Made by a program: the position numbers and the translations under genes
Shown here: one piece after another, positions 27,251-35,571 of the stretch
Numbering within the stretch: position 1 is the stretch's first letter
Layout: each line of letters opens with the position of its first letter
Notes under the pieces: model-generated
What the model was told of the DNA's origin: nothing
Database searches by the model: none
The model's input: only the letters and a program-made list of their open reading frames with translations
NCBI RefSeq assembly: GCF_017498085.1
Contig: NZ_JAGBKM010000010.1
Coordinates: forward strand, 36,047 to 100,046
DNA from: Psychrobacter coccoides
Lineage (GTDB): Bacteria > Pseudomonadota > Gammaproteobacteria > Pseudomonadales > Moraxellaceae
DNA: 64,000 nucleotides
Reading direction: 5' to 3'

Positions 27251-27468
27251 GCTGCCGAATCAGTAGCTATATAGCTATATAATCTGTTCAAAATAAAACC
27301 GATAGCCTAATGACACATGCTACTGGTATAGGTTTTCTTTACATGCTGCTGCACAAAGGCAGCGATAGCAATGTCAAACGAAGCCACGAAGCCCCCAGTA
27401 GCCCCGTATCGGTTTTAAAGCGAACCAACTATAGCGCTTGCAGATATTAGCGGTCTGTTGATATCTGC
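27251..27468 (+). ncRNA. Candidate structured RNA in the gcvH to nitroreductase gap
   Basis: Several helices can be drawn. P1: TAAAACCGATA (27294-27304) with TATCGGTTTTA (27407-27417), 11 bp. P2: GCTACTGG (27319-27326) with CCAGTAGC (27395-27402), 8 bp, nested in P1. P3: ACATGCT/AGCaATGT (27341-27347 and 27367-27374), capped by GCTGC/GCAGC. An upstream segment offers alternative, mutually exclusive pairing: GCTGCC (27251-27256) with GGCAGC (27358-27363) and CAGTAGC (27261-27267) with GCTACTG (27319-27325). A hairpin GCAGATAT/ATATCTGC (27440-27447, 27461-27468) with CTTT after it follows. I know no riboswitch class with this consensus. Folding is by eye, so this is a proposal. Confidence 0.4.
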
Positions 27469-27625
27469 CTTTAGGTATTACCCATACTTAAGTTCAAACA
27501 TTCGACTAACTGTCACACGATTTTATGGTCCAAATACTTTGACAACACTACAGTACGACTGGTAGTGGCTCGCAACTAGTGCCTTTAAGTTAATGCCTCT
27601 TAATCATAAAGCGGATACTATTAAT

Positions 27626-28378
27626 ATGAGTATAGACAAAGCAGACAGAACAGCAGCATCCATTCACACTCCAAATCTACAAGCGTTTCGTGAAGTCGTT
27701 GAGTCGCGTCGCTCGGTGCGCCGCTTTACCGATACGCCGATTCCTGATGCCGTGCTCGCTGATTGTTTGCGATTGGCCATGCTCGCCCCAAACTCTAGCA
27801 ACTTGCAGCCGTGGGAGTTTTACGTCATAGACAGCGTAGACAGCCGAAAACGTGCTATCAAAAACTGCATGAATCAAAACGCCGCAAAAACGTCTGCACG
27901 TTTAATCGCTGTGGTGGCACGCACCGATAACTGGCATGATCACGCCAAACAAGTGTTGCGTGAATATCCAGTCAACCCCGTACCAAAAAAAGTCAAGGAC
28001 TACTATAACAAAGTCGTCACGTTAGACTTCTTACGAGGGCCTGTCAACATCGTCTCCGCTGCTAAATGGGGCACTATTCAAGTGATAAGACGAGCAAAAG
28101 GCCCGATCAAATCGCCGTATTATACGTTTGATGATGTCAAAAACTGGGCGACCAACAATGCAGCACTTGCGGCACAAAACCTGATGCTAGCGTTACGTGC
28201 GCATGGGTTTGATAGCTGCCCGATGGGCGGCTTTGATGAACCTGCTATGAAAAAGCTGCTTGGACTTGGCGACGATCATCATATTGTCATGATGATAGGT
28301 GCAGGCGCACGTGCTGATAATGGTATCTACCATACGCAGTTTCGCTTTGATCCAGATCAGCTTGTACATTACGTATAG
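27626..28378 (+). CDS. Nitroreductase-family flavoprotein
   Basis: This FMN-dependent NAD(P)H oxidoreductase of the nitroreductase fold has about 250 residues. Family marks are the N-terminal VVESRRSVRRFTDTPIP, APNSSNLQPWEF for FMN binding, and the C-terminal NNAALAAQNLMLALRAHGFDSCPMGGFD. An insertion in the middle (about 110-155) separates it from the small NfsB-type enzymes. The physiological substrate is unknown. It sits between gcvH and gcvP, which may be chance. The start is uncertain: ATG 27626 has GCGGA upstream, and ATG 27593 in the same frame would add 11 residues. Confidence 0.85.
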   Translation: MSIDKADRTAASIHTPNLQAFREVVESRRSVRRFTDTPIPDAVLADCLRLAMLAPNSSNLQPWEFYVIDSVDSRKRAIKNCMNQNAAKTSARLIAVVARTDNWHDHAKQVLREYPVNPVPKKVKDYYNKVVTLDFLRGPVNIVSAAKWGTIQVIRRAKGPIKSPYYTFDDVKNWATNNAALAAQNLMLALRAHGFDSCPMGGFDEPAMKKLLGLGDDHHIVMMIGAGARADNGIYHTQFRFDPDQLVHYV

Positions 28379-28399
28379 ATCTGTTTTATATCGTTTTAC

Positions 28400-28434
28400 C
28401 TTGCTAAAACCGTCTTTTAGCAAGTTGTTATTTA
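28400..28434 (+). terminator. Terminator-like hairpin before gcvP
   Basis: CTTGCTAAAA and TTTTAGCAAG form a perfect 10-bp stem with loop CCGTC, followed by TTGTTATTT. It lies 22 bp after the nitroreductase stop, so gcvP may have its own promoter or depend on readthrough. Confidence 0.65.
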
Positions 28435-28491
28435 TCAAACTTGTTTTTGCCACACTTACTGTCTTTTTCATCGACTCTATTAAGGAATGTC

Positions 28492-31386
28492 ATGACTACC
28501 TCTCAAAACCCGACGCTCGACACCTTTGAAGGTTTATTTAATGAAGCGGAGTTCGTCTACCGTCACTTAGGCTCTAATGATGCTAAGCAGGCTGATTTGC
28601 TGGATGCTATTGGTTATAAAGACATGGACAGCTTTATCGATAGTACTGTCCCTGAACCTGTGCGTATGCATAAAGCCTTAAACCTACCTAAAGCGATGAG
28701 CGAACATGGCGCACTCGCCAGACTACGAGCGATGGCGGACAATATTACTGTCAATAAAAGCTATATCGGTCAAGGTTACTCACCGGTACGTATGCCTGCC
28801 GTCATTCAGCGCAACGTCCTAGAAAATCCAGGCTGGTATACCGCTTATACCCCTTATCAAGCTGAGATTGCCCAAGGTCGCCTTGAAGCACTATTAAACT
28901 TCCAGCAAGTATGTATCGACCTAACTGGCCTTGAGCTGGCTGGTGCTTCACTACTAGACGAAGCGACTGCAGCCGCTGAAGCGATGGCCATGTCAAAGCG
29001 CATGAGCAAAAGCAAATCTACGCAGTTTTTTGTCGATGAGCGCATATACCCACAAACCCTAGACGTGATTCGTACTCGTGCCAAATACTTTGGCTGGGAA
29101 GTGGTCGTCGGTGACTTTGAAACCGCCAAGTCTGGTGATTACTTCGGCGCCCTATTTCAGTATGTCGGTAAAGAAGGCGATGTCAAAGACTTAACCGATG
29201 TCATCAGCGCTGTAAAGCAAAACAAAACTTACACCTCAGTCGTCAGCGACATTATGAGCTTAGTTCTGCTAAAATCACCTGCTGATATGGGCGCTGATGT
29301 GGCATTAGGAAGCACCCAGCGCTTTGGTATCCCTATGGGCTTTGGTGGTCCACATGCCGCTTACTTTGCTTTCACTGATAAAGCCAAACGCTCAGCGCCT
29401 GGTCGCATCATCGGAGTCTCCAAAGACGCGCAAGGCAATACCGCTCTACGTATGGCTTTGCAAACTCGTGAGCAGCATATCCGCCGCGAAAAAGCCAACT
29501 CAAACATCTGTACCTCACAAGTACTGCTGGCCAACCTAGCAGGTATGTATGCCGTCTATCATGGCCCAACAGGCGTCAAGCGCATCGCTACTCGTATCCA
29601 TGCGATGGCTACCGCTTTTGCTGATGTGATTAAAAACAACAGCGATTCATTAAATGTGGTACATGATCAATTTTTTGATACCGTCGTCGTTGATTGCGGC
29701 TCAGAAAAACTGGCCACCCAAATCTTTGAAAATGCAGATAATATCGGCTTTAACTTATGGCGGATCGACCACACCAAAATCAGCGTCTCCTTTAGTGAAG
29801 TGAGTAACCAAGAGGACTTTAATGTCCTAACTCAGTTGTTTGTCAATAAAGCGCACGACTTGCCTGCAAAAGCGACCGTTTCACTCAATGCAGAGCACCT
29901 GCGCACTGACGACATCTTAACGCACCCTGTGTTTAACTCACATCACACCGAACATGAGATGCTACGCTACCTAAAGACCCTCGAAGACAGAGATTTGGCG
30001 ATGAACCGCAGCATGATCTCTTTGGGTAGCTGTACCATGAAACTTAATGCCACCAGCGAGATGCTACCTATTACTTGGCCTGAGTTTGCCAACGTGCACC
30101 CCTTTGCGCCGCGCGATCAAGTCACCGGCTATATCTCAATGATTGATAGCTTACAAGAGCAGCTAAAAGCCATCACAGGATTTGATGAGATCTCCATGCA
30201 ACCCAACTCTGGGGCGTCAGGTGAATACGCAGGCTTGCTTGCTATTCGCCGCTATCACGCATCATTGGGTGAGACTGAGCGTGATGTTTGTTTGATTCCT
30301 CAATCGGCACACGGCACCAACCCTGCTACCGCAATCATGATGGGTATGAAAGTGGTGGTGGTCAAGACTGACGACAATGGTAACGTCGATATCGAGGACC
30401 TCACTGCCAAATGTGAGGAGCATAGCGACAATCTAGGCGCATTGATGATTACATACCCATCTACACATGGCGTGTTTGAAGAAGGTATCCGTGATATCTG
30501 TGATCTCATTCATAAACATGGCGGTCAGGTCTACATGGACGGCGCCAATATGAACGCTCAAGTGGGCATCATGCAACCTGCTGATGTCGGTGCCGATGTC
30601 TTGCACATGAACTTGCACAAAACGTTCTGTATTCCACATGGCGGCGGCGGTCCTGGTATGGGTCCTATCGGTATGCAGGCGCATCTAGCCCCTTTTATCG
30701 CCAACCATACGATTAGCCCTGTACATAATGCGCAAAACGACTGCTCAGCAGTATCAGCAGCCCCTTATGGCTCAGCGAGCATCTTGCCAATCTCATGGAT
30801 GTATATCGCCATGATGGGACGTGACGGTTTACTTGAAGCCACCAAGCTTGCATTGCTAAACGCCAACTATGTTGCCGATCAGCTTAAAGACGACTACCCT
30901 GTTTTGTATACGGGTAAAAACGGTCGTGTGGCGCACGAATGTATCATCGATATTCGTCCGCTCAAAGAAGAGACTGGCATCACAGAAAGCGATATTGCTA
31001 AGCGTTTGATGGACTATGGTTTCCACTCACCGACCATGAGCTTCCCAGTAGCAGGCACCTTGATGATCGAGCCAACAGAATCTGAGTCTAAAGAAGAGAT
31101 AGATCGCTTTATCAGTGCACTTAAATCTATCAAAGCGGAAGCCATGAAAGCCAAAGCAGGCGAGGACGGTTGGACGCTAGAGGACAACCCTTTGGTCAAT
31201 GCGCCGCACACGGAAGCGGTTATTACTGCTGATGAGTGGGCACATCCATACAGTCGTGACACTGCTGCATTCCCACTGCCATATGTGCGTCAGAACAAAT
31301 TCTGGCCATCAGTCGGCCGTGTCGATGATGTCTATGGTGACAAGAACCTAATGTGTTCTTGCCCAGGTATCGAAAACTACATGTAG
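28492..31386 (+). CDS. gcvP: Glycine dehydrogenase (decarboxylating), P protein
   Basis: GcvP is the PLP enzyme that decarboxylates glycine and loads the aminomethyl group on the H protein. At 964 residues it is the single-chain form found in gamma-proteobacteria. The PLP lysine is about Lys710 in NLHKTFCIPHGGGGPGMGP. The N-terminal half carries the degenerate repeat of the fold (STQRFGIPMGFGGPHAAYFA). FVYRHLGSNDAKQADLL is the usual N-terminal motif. ATG 28492 is chosen over an upstream TTG because AAGGA precedes it. A strong terminator follows. Confidence 0.98.
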   Translation: MTTSQNPTLDTFEGLFNEAEFVYRHLGSNDAKQADLLDAIGYKDMDSFIDSTVPEPVRMHKALNLPKAMSEHGALARLRAMADNITVNKSYIGQGYSPVRMPAVIQRNVLENPGWYTAYTPYQAEIAQGRLEALLNFQQVCIDLTGLELAGASLLDEATAAAEAMAMSKRMSKSKSTQFFVDERIYPQTLDVIRTRAKYFGWEVVVGDFETAKSGDYFGALFQYVGKEGDVKDLTDVISAVKQNKTYTSVVSDIMSLVLLKSPADMGADVALGSTQRFGIPMGFGGPHAAYFAFTDKAKRSAPGRIIGVSKDAQGNTALRMALQTREQHIRREKANSNICTSQVLLANLAGMYAVYHGPTGVKRIATRIHAMATAFADVIKNNSDSLNVVHDQFFDTVVVDCGSEKLATQIFENADNIGFNLWRIDHTKISVSFSEVSNQEDFNVLTQLFVNKAHDLPAKATVSLNAEHLRTDDILTHPVFNSHHTEHEMLRYLKTLEDRDLAMNRSMISLGSCTMKLNATSEMLPITWPEFANVHPFAPRDQVTGYISMIDSLQEQLKAITGFDEISMQPNSGASGEYAGLLAIRRYHASLGETERDVCLIPQSAHGTNPATAIMMGMKVVVVKTDDNGNVDIEDLTAKCEEHSDNLGALMITYPSTHGVFEEGIRDICDLIHKHGGQVYMDGANMNAQVGIMQPADVGADVLHMNLHKTFCIPHGGGGPGMGPIGMQAHLAPFIANHTISPVHNAQNDCSAVSAAPYGSASILPISWMYIAMMGRDGLLEATKLALLNANYVADQLKDDYPVLYTGKNGRVAHECIIDIRPLKEETGITESDIAKRLMDYGFHSPTMSFPVAGTLMIEPTESESKEEIDRFISALKSIKAEAMKAKAGEDGWTLEDNPLVNAPHTEAVITADEWAHPYSRDTAAFPLPYVRQNKFWPSVGRVDDVYGDKNLMCSCPGIENYM

Positions 31387-31432
31387 TCTTCGGTAGTGAC
31401 AGATGCAAACTTTAATCTGTTATAAGTAAAAG

Positions 31433-31469
31433 AAAAACCTCCAAGTCAGCGCTGATTTGGAGGTTTTTT
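31433..31469 (+). terminator. Terminator after gcvP
   Basis: AAAAACCTCCAA and TTTGGAGGTTTTTT form a long stem with a T run, about 45 bp past the stop. Confidence 0.92.
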
Positions 31470-31557
31470 GATATGACCCGTATAATTATCAATAATTAGA
31501 GTGCTACCCGGCTTCTCACTCTCAAAGCACCACCAGCATTCTACGGAATGAAATATC

Positions 31558-32262
31558 ATGTTTACCAGTCTATTGTCTAATAATACGCCGCCAACTGAGC
31601 CTGACACCTCAGAACCCTTCATCCTGCTTGTTCATGGACTACATCAAAGTGCGCTGTATATGGAGTTTTTGGCCAAAAAACTGCAAAACCATGGGTTTCA
31701 TACGTTTAGTTTTGATTATGATAGCTTGGGTGAGACCCTTGACCAACATAGTGATGGCTTAAACGATTGGCTAGAAACCCACCACGACCCACAGGTGACC
31801 GTAAATATGGTGGGGCATAGTTTGGGTGGCTTGGTGATCAGAGACTTCATCGCTCGCTATTCACAATGGCAGATTGGCCGCTGCGTCACTCTAGGGACAC
31901 CGCACAGCGGTAGTATCAAAGCGAAATACATCAAAGATCTAATACCCCCTCTGATTGGTAAGTCTTACGAAAAATCTTTAGACGGCAATATAGCACCCCT
32001 AAAAAAAGGAATTTGTATGGGCGTCATTGCAGGCAATGTCCCTAATAACCTGAGTCAAGTGGTTTTGGTGTATCATGGCTATCAGGCCAAACTGACTCTC
32101 GATGAACGTGAGCACGATGGCGCGGTTTTTGTCTATGAGACACGGCTGCCAAGCGCTGCAGATCATATTGTTTTGCCGGTCTCACATATGGAGATGCTAG
32201 TAGATGATACAGTCGCCTATCAGACCGCTTACTTTTTAAAGCAGGGCAAATTTAAGAGATAG
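31558..32262 (+). CDS. Alpha/beta-hydrolase, lipase-like, copy 1
   Basis: This 234-residue alpha/beta-hydrolase resembles the PGAP1/LipA-type esterase group. The nucleophile elbow is GHSLGG with Ser88. The oxyanion region is VHGLHQS near 26, and a late histidine in PVSHMEM could complete the triad. No signal peptide is seen, so it is probably cytoplasmic. The next gene is a clear paralogue (shared QWQIGRCVTLGTPH), which points to tandem duplication. The substrate is unknown. Confidence 0.85.
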   Translation: MFTSLLSNNTPPTEPDTSEPFILLVHGLHQSALYMEFLAKKLQNHGFHTFSFDYDSLGETLDQHSDGLNDWLETHHDPQVTVNMVGHSLGGLVIRDFIARYSQWQIGRCVTLGTPHSGSIKAKYIKDLIPPLIGKSYEKSLDGNIAPLKKGICMGVIAGNVPNNLSQVVLVYHGYQAKLTLDEREHDGAVFVYETRLPSAADHIVLPVSHMEMLVDDTVAYQTAYFLKQGKFKR

Positions 32263-32330
32263 TTTTATAGCATCTGTTGTAAAATGTGGTAGCTATATCC
32301 ACCAATTTCACCAAAAACCTTGGATTAAAC

Positions 32331-33005
32331 ATGAGCAAAAAAAACCAGGTGATTCTTATCCATGGTCTACACCAAGCACCCTTTATCATGCGCCCTATGG
32401 CCAAGCGCCTACAAACACAAGGGTTTGGTACGCATCGATATGGCTATCGCAGTATGCGTGATGGTATCAAGACCAACAGCGCTCGCCTCAATAGTTGGCT
32501 TGAAGCCAACCACCATCCTGAGCAGATGATAGACTTAGTAGCACATAGCTTAGGTGGGTTAATTGTTCGTGACTTTATTTATAATTATCCACAGTGGCAG
32601 ATTGGGCGCTGTGTGACACTTGGCACCCCGCACAATGGCAGTGTCTGCGCAGATTATGTCTGGCAACTCACACCAGCGATCGTCGGCAAGTCATATGAAA
32701 ACGCCTTAGATGGCAGCGTGGCGCCGCTACCTGAGCACATAGAGTTGGGCGTCATTGCGGGCAATAAACCCCAAGGATTGGGACAGCCGTTTTTGAGTTA
32801 TCATAATCGTAAGCAACATAAGGCAGGCTCGGTACTGACAGATGATGAACTGGCTCACGATGGCACGGTGTACGTCTCAGAGACCAAGCTGGACGCTGCA
32901 AGCGACCATCTGATTATGCCCGTTACGCATACGGGTATGCTGATCAATAAAGAGGTCGCTTGGCAGACAGCACATTTCTTAAAAAACGGACAGTTTAAAC
33001 GTTAA
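32331..33005 (+). CDS. Alpha/beta-hydrolase, lipase-like, copy 2
   Basis: This is a paralogue of the preceding hydrolase, about 224 residues. The nucleophile elbow is AHSLGG with Ser73, and the N-terminus is HGLHQAPFIMRPMAKRL. It shares QWQIGRCVTLGTPHNGS and the C-terminal PVTHTGML, which holds the likely catalytic His. ATG 32331 is used because the protein then starts right before the first beta strand; an upstream GTG at 32286 would add 15 residues. It converges with rnd with only 3 bp between stop codons and no terminator. Confidence 0.83.
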   Translation: MSKKNQVILIHGLHQAPFIMRPMAKRLQTQGFGTHRYGYRSMRDGIKTNSARLNSWLEANHHPEQMIDLVAHSLGGLIVRDFIYNYPQWQIGRCVTLGTPHNGSVCADYVWQLTPAIVGKSYENALDGSVAPLPEHIELGVIAGNKPQGLGQPFLSYHNRKQHKAGSVLTDDELAHDGTVYVSETKLDAASDHLIMPVTHTGMLINKEVAWQTAHFLKNGQFKR

Positions 33006-33008
33006 TGG

Positions 33009-34340
33009 TCAAGCGTCTCTAGTTTTTACTCCCATACCCTGCTGCAGCTCAGCCTTGTGCGTCTCAATGACAGGTATCAAAGTCTGGGTGACCCACTCAA
33101 AACGCCAGCCTTGCAACCCCTTTGGCATCTCAGATAAGTCCTTGTCATAAGCGACCACCTCATACAACTGATGCAGCCATTTTTTGCGCATTAATACCGT
33201 ACTTGGCATACCAAGCTTTTCAGCCTGCTTATCGACAGCCGCTTGTACGGCTTTTGCCAGCGCTTTGTTTTTTGAACGATAAGGCGGTAGTGGCGGCTTG
33301 GGCTGCTCAACGGGTGCAAGCGCTTTGGCGTCTTTGATGACCTTCAGCAGCTCCTCACCATACAGTCTGAGCATACTGCGATGCATCGTGGTTTTATGCG
33401 CCAACTCACGCATACTCTTTGGCTGCTCAGTGATGATCTCTCGCACCGCTTGCTTCTTGATTATAAAAGTGCGCGGCTGATTGGTCGCTCGTGCCAGCTC
33501 TTCACGCCAAGTAGACACTGACTTTAATATCGCCATCTGCTGCGAGGTATAGCGATAATCCGCCATGGTATGATACATGGCGTCATCTGCAACCTGCTGC
33601 GCCTGATATAGCTCATCAGCATAAAGCTGACAGTCTGCCCACACGTAATCATATAATCCTTGCGATTTTAGTGCATACTCAATACTAAGATACAAGGCAG
33701 GCAGATAACGCACATCATCAATCGCATACTGCTCTTGCTCTTCTGTAAGAGGACGCTGTAACCAGTCAGACTGACTGTGTTCTTTATCAATATGCATATC
33801 TAGCTGTTCAGCAAGCGCTTGCTGATAGCCCATCTGTAGCTGTCCTGTCAGATAAGACAAGGCTATCTGAGTATCAAAGATATTGGTCAATGGAGGGCAG
33901 CCAGACAACAGATAAAAAATACTAAGGTCCTCTCCGCAAGCATGCCAAATAGCGATATCAACCTCGCTTAGCACCTGCCACAACTCCTCTAACTGCAGCT
34001 TGGGGGCATCTAACAGATAAATATGATCGCCGATATTGAGCTGCACCAAAGCCAAACGAGGATAATAAGTATCACGTTTGATAAACTCTGTATCAAGTGC
34101 CACTCGCCCGCAAGTCTCTAACGCATCAATCACTTCATCCAACTGTCTTTGCTCTCGCACCCACGTGATGGCGACTTCGTCCGCAACGTCTAATAATGCA
34201 TCGATATCAGGTTCAGCAGGTAACGCTGCATCATTTGTGCTTGTCGCTGTTTTTCCCTGCTGTTCTTGCATAGAATCAGCAGAGTTAGTGTATGAGGAAG
34301 AGTCAGATTGAGTATTTATATTGGATAAAGGGTCAGACAC
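33009..34340 (-). CDS. rnd: Ribonuclease D
   Basis: RNase D is a 3'-to-5' exonuclease that trims tRNA and other stable RNA precursors. The DEDDy exonuclease domain shows DTEFIKRDTYYP (Exo I, about 82), HACGEDLSIFYLLSG (Exo II) and YAIDDVRYLPALY (Exo III, Tyr and Asp). An HRDC domain follows at about 265-345. The protein is 443 residues, longer than E. coli Rnd, because of a 55-residue acidic, low-complexity N-terminal extension; translation could start later. The gene converges with the second hydrolase. Confidence 0.93.
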   Translation of the reverse strand: MSDPLSNINTQSDSSSYTNSADSMQEQQGKTATSTNDAALPAEPDIDALLDVADEVAITWVREQRQLDEVIDALETCGRVALDTEFIKRDTYYPRLALVQLNIGDHIYLLDAPKLQLEELWQVLSEVDIAIWHACGEDLSIFYLLSGCPPLTNIFDTQIALSYLTGQLQMGYQQALAEQLDMHIDKEHSQSDWLQRPLTEEQEQYAIDDVRYLPALYLSIEYALKSQGLYDYVWADCQLYADELYQAQQVADDAMYHTMADYRYTSQQMAILKSVSTWREELARATNQPRTFIIKKQAVREIITEQPKSMRELAHKTTMHRSMLRLYGEELLKVIKDAKALAPVEQPKPPLPPYRSKNKALAKAVQAAVDKQAEKLGMPSTVLMRKKWLHQLYEVVAYDKDLSEMPKGLQGWRFEWVTQTLIPVIETHKAELQQGMGVKTRDA

Positions 34341-34362
34341 GGGCAGATACCTGCATAATTAG

Positions 34363-34390
34363 AAGAAAAGAAAGCGCTAAAAATAGCGCC
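34363..34390 (-). terminator. Terminator between recR and rnd
   Basis: On the minus strand GCGCTA and TAGCGC form a GC-rich stem with a 4-nt loop, followed by TTTCTTTTCTT. It lies about 80 bp past recR and just before rnd. Confidence 0.55.
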
Positions 34391-34468
34391 TAGATAAAAG
34401 ACTGAGCTTTCAGTCTATAGTGATTTTTGGTCTACAAAAGTTCCATTAACTGGAGAAGCGATAACATA

Positions 34469-35062
34469 TCATAAGAAAGAGCGATTTTGCAGTGCTTGCC
34501 CAAGAGTCATACTATCAAGGTACTCAAGCTCACCGCCCATCGGCACCCCTTGCGCCAAACGAGTGGTTTTTTTGACATGGCGGCTCACCGCCTCGCTGAT
34601 AAAGTGAGCGGTCGTCTGACCCTCCACAGTGGTACCTGTTGCCAATATCAGCTCCTCAATAGGCTCCTGCTTGACCCGCCATACCAACTGATCGATATTC
34701 AAATCATCTGCGCTAATACCATCGATGGGTGACAGATGTCCACCTAACACAAAATAAAGCCCACGGTAATTTGCTGTTTGTTCTATAGCCATCACATCGG
34801 CAGCGGTTTCAACCACGCACAGCACTGTACCATCACGCCTTGGGTCTTGGCATAATGGACAAATCGCATCATCACTAAAGCTATGACAACGCTGACACTC
34901 TACGATATCACGCATCGCCTCATCAAGTGCTTGCGCAAGCGCCATGCCTTGTGGACGTTTTTTACTGAGCAGATGTAGCGCCATACGTTGGGCGCTTTTT
35001 TGGCCGACACCAGGCAAAACACGCAATTGTTTCACCAGTTGATCAAATTTGGCTGTTAGCAA
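34469..35062 (-). CDS. recR: Recombination protein RecR
   Basis: RecR loads RecA with RecF and RecO at gaps in DNA. The 197-residue protein has the N-terminal helix-hairpin-helix ([20 protein letters not shown]), a zinc finger with CQRC and CPLCQD near 57-72, and the Toprim domain ([33 protein letters not shown]). Length and order are normal. It lies 105 bp downstream of ybaB, the usual neighbour, though a hairpin lies between them. Confidence 0.97.
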   Translation of the reverse strand: MLTAKFDQLVKQLRVLPGVGQKSAQRMALHLLSKKRPQGMALAQALDEAMRDIVECQRCHSFSDDAICPLCQDPRRDGTVLCVVETAADVMAIEQTANYRGLYFVLGGHLSPIDGISADDLNIDQLVWRVKQEPIEELILATGTTVEGQTTAHFISEAVSRHVKKTTRLAQGVPMGGELEYLDSMTLGQALQNRSFL

Positions 35063-35094
35063 GGTGGTTTCCTTTCTCTATAAACCGTAGCTAT

Positions 35095-35132
35095 AAAAAT
35101 GGGGTCGCATCGTCCAGATAACAACCCCATTA
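35095..35132 (-). terminator. Hairpin between ybaB and recR
   Basis: On the minus strand AATGGGGT pairs with ACCCCATT around a 17-nt loop and TTTTAT follows. It may be a partial terminator that lowers recR expression relative to ybaB. Confidence 0.6.
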
Positions 35133-35167
35133 TGGCTTTCAATATGCTGTGTTTACCAAACTACAGC

Positions 35168-35497
35168 TTAGAACAAACCTTGCATACCTGGTGGCAGACC
35201 CATGCCTGAGGTCGCGCCAGCCATGGTTTCTTCGTACAGCTCGTCCGCTTGACGCACCGCATCATTGATGGCAGCAGCAATCAAATCTTCGATCATATCA
35301 GGCTCATCTTCAAGCAGACTTGGATCAATACTTAGACGCTTGACGACATGGCGACCTGTCATGGTGACTTTGACCAGACCACTACCCGACTCCGCTTGCA
35401 CTTCTTTATTGGCCAGCTCTTTTTTAGCATTTTCTACGTTTGCTTCGACTTTCTTTTGCATGGTTTGTGCTTGCTGCATTAATGCTTGAATATTCAT
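35168..35497 (-). CDS. ybaB: YbaB/EbfC nucleoid-associated protein
   Basis: This 109-residue DNA-binding protein of the YbaB/EbfC family forms tweezer-like dimers and coats the nucleoid. Signatures are the N-terminal coiled helix [20 protein letters not shown] and [25 protein letters not shown]. The Gly/Met-rich C-terminus ([14 protein letters not shown]) is usual. It is the usual upstream neighbour of recR. Confidence 0.96.
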   Translation of the reverse strand: MNIQALMQQAQTMQKKVEANVENAKKELANKEVQAESGSGLVKVTMTGRHVVKRLSIDPSLLEDEPDMIEDLIAAAINDAVRQADELYEETMAGATSGMGLPPGMQGLF

Positions 35498-35571
35498 AAT
35501 TGCCTCTTTGTATGATAGGTGATGTGTTGAATCATAAAACCAGTACGATAGCAGCGATTATACAGTCATCT

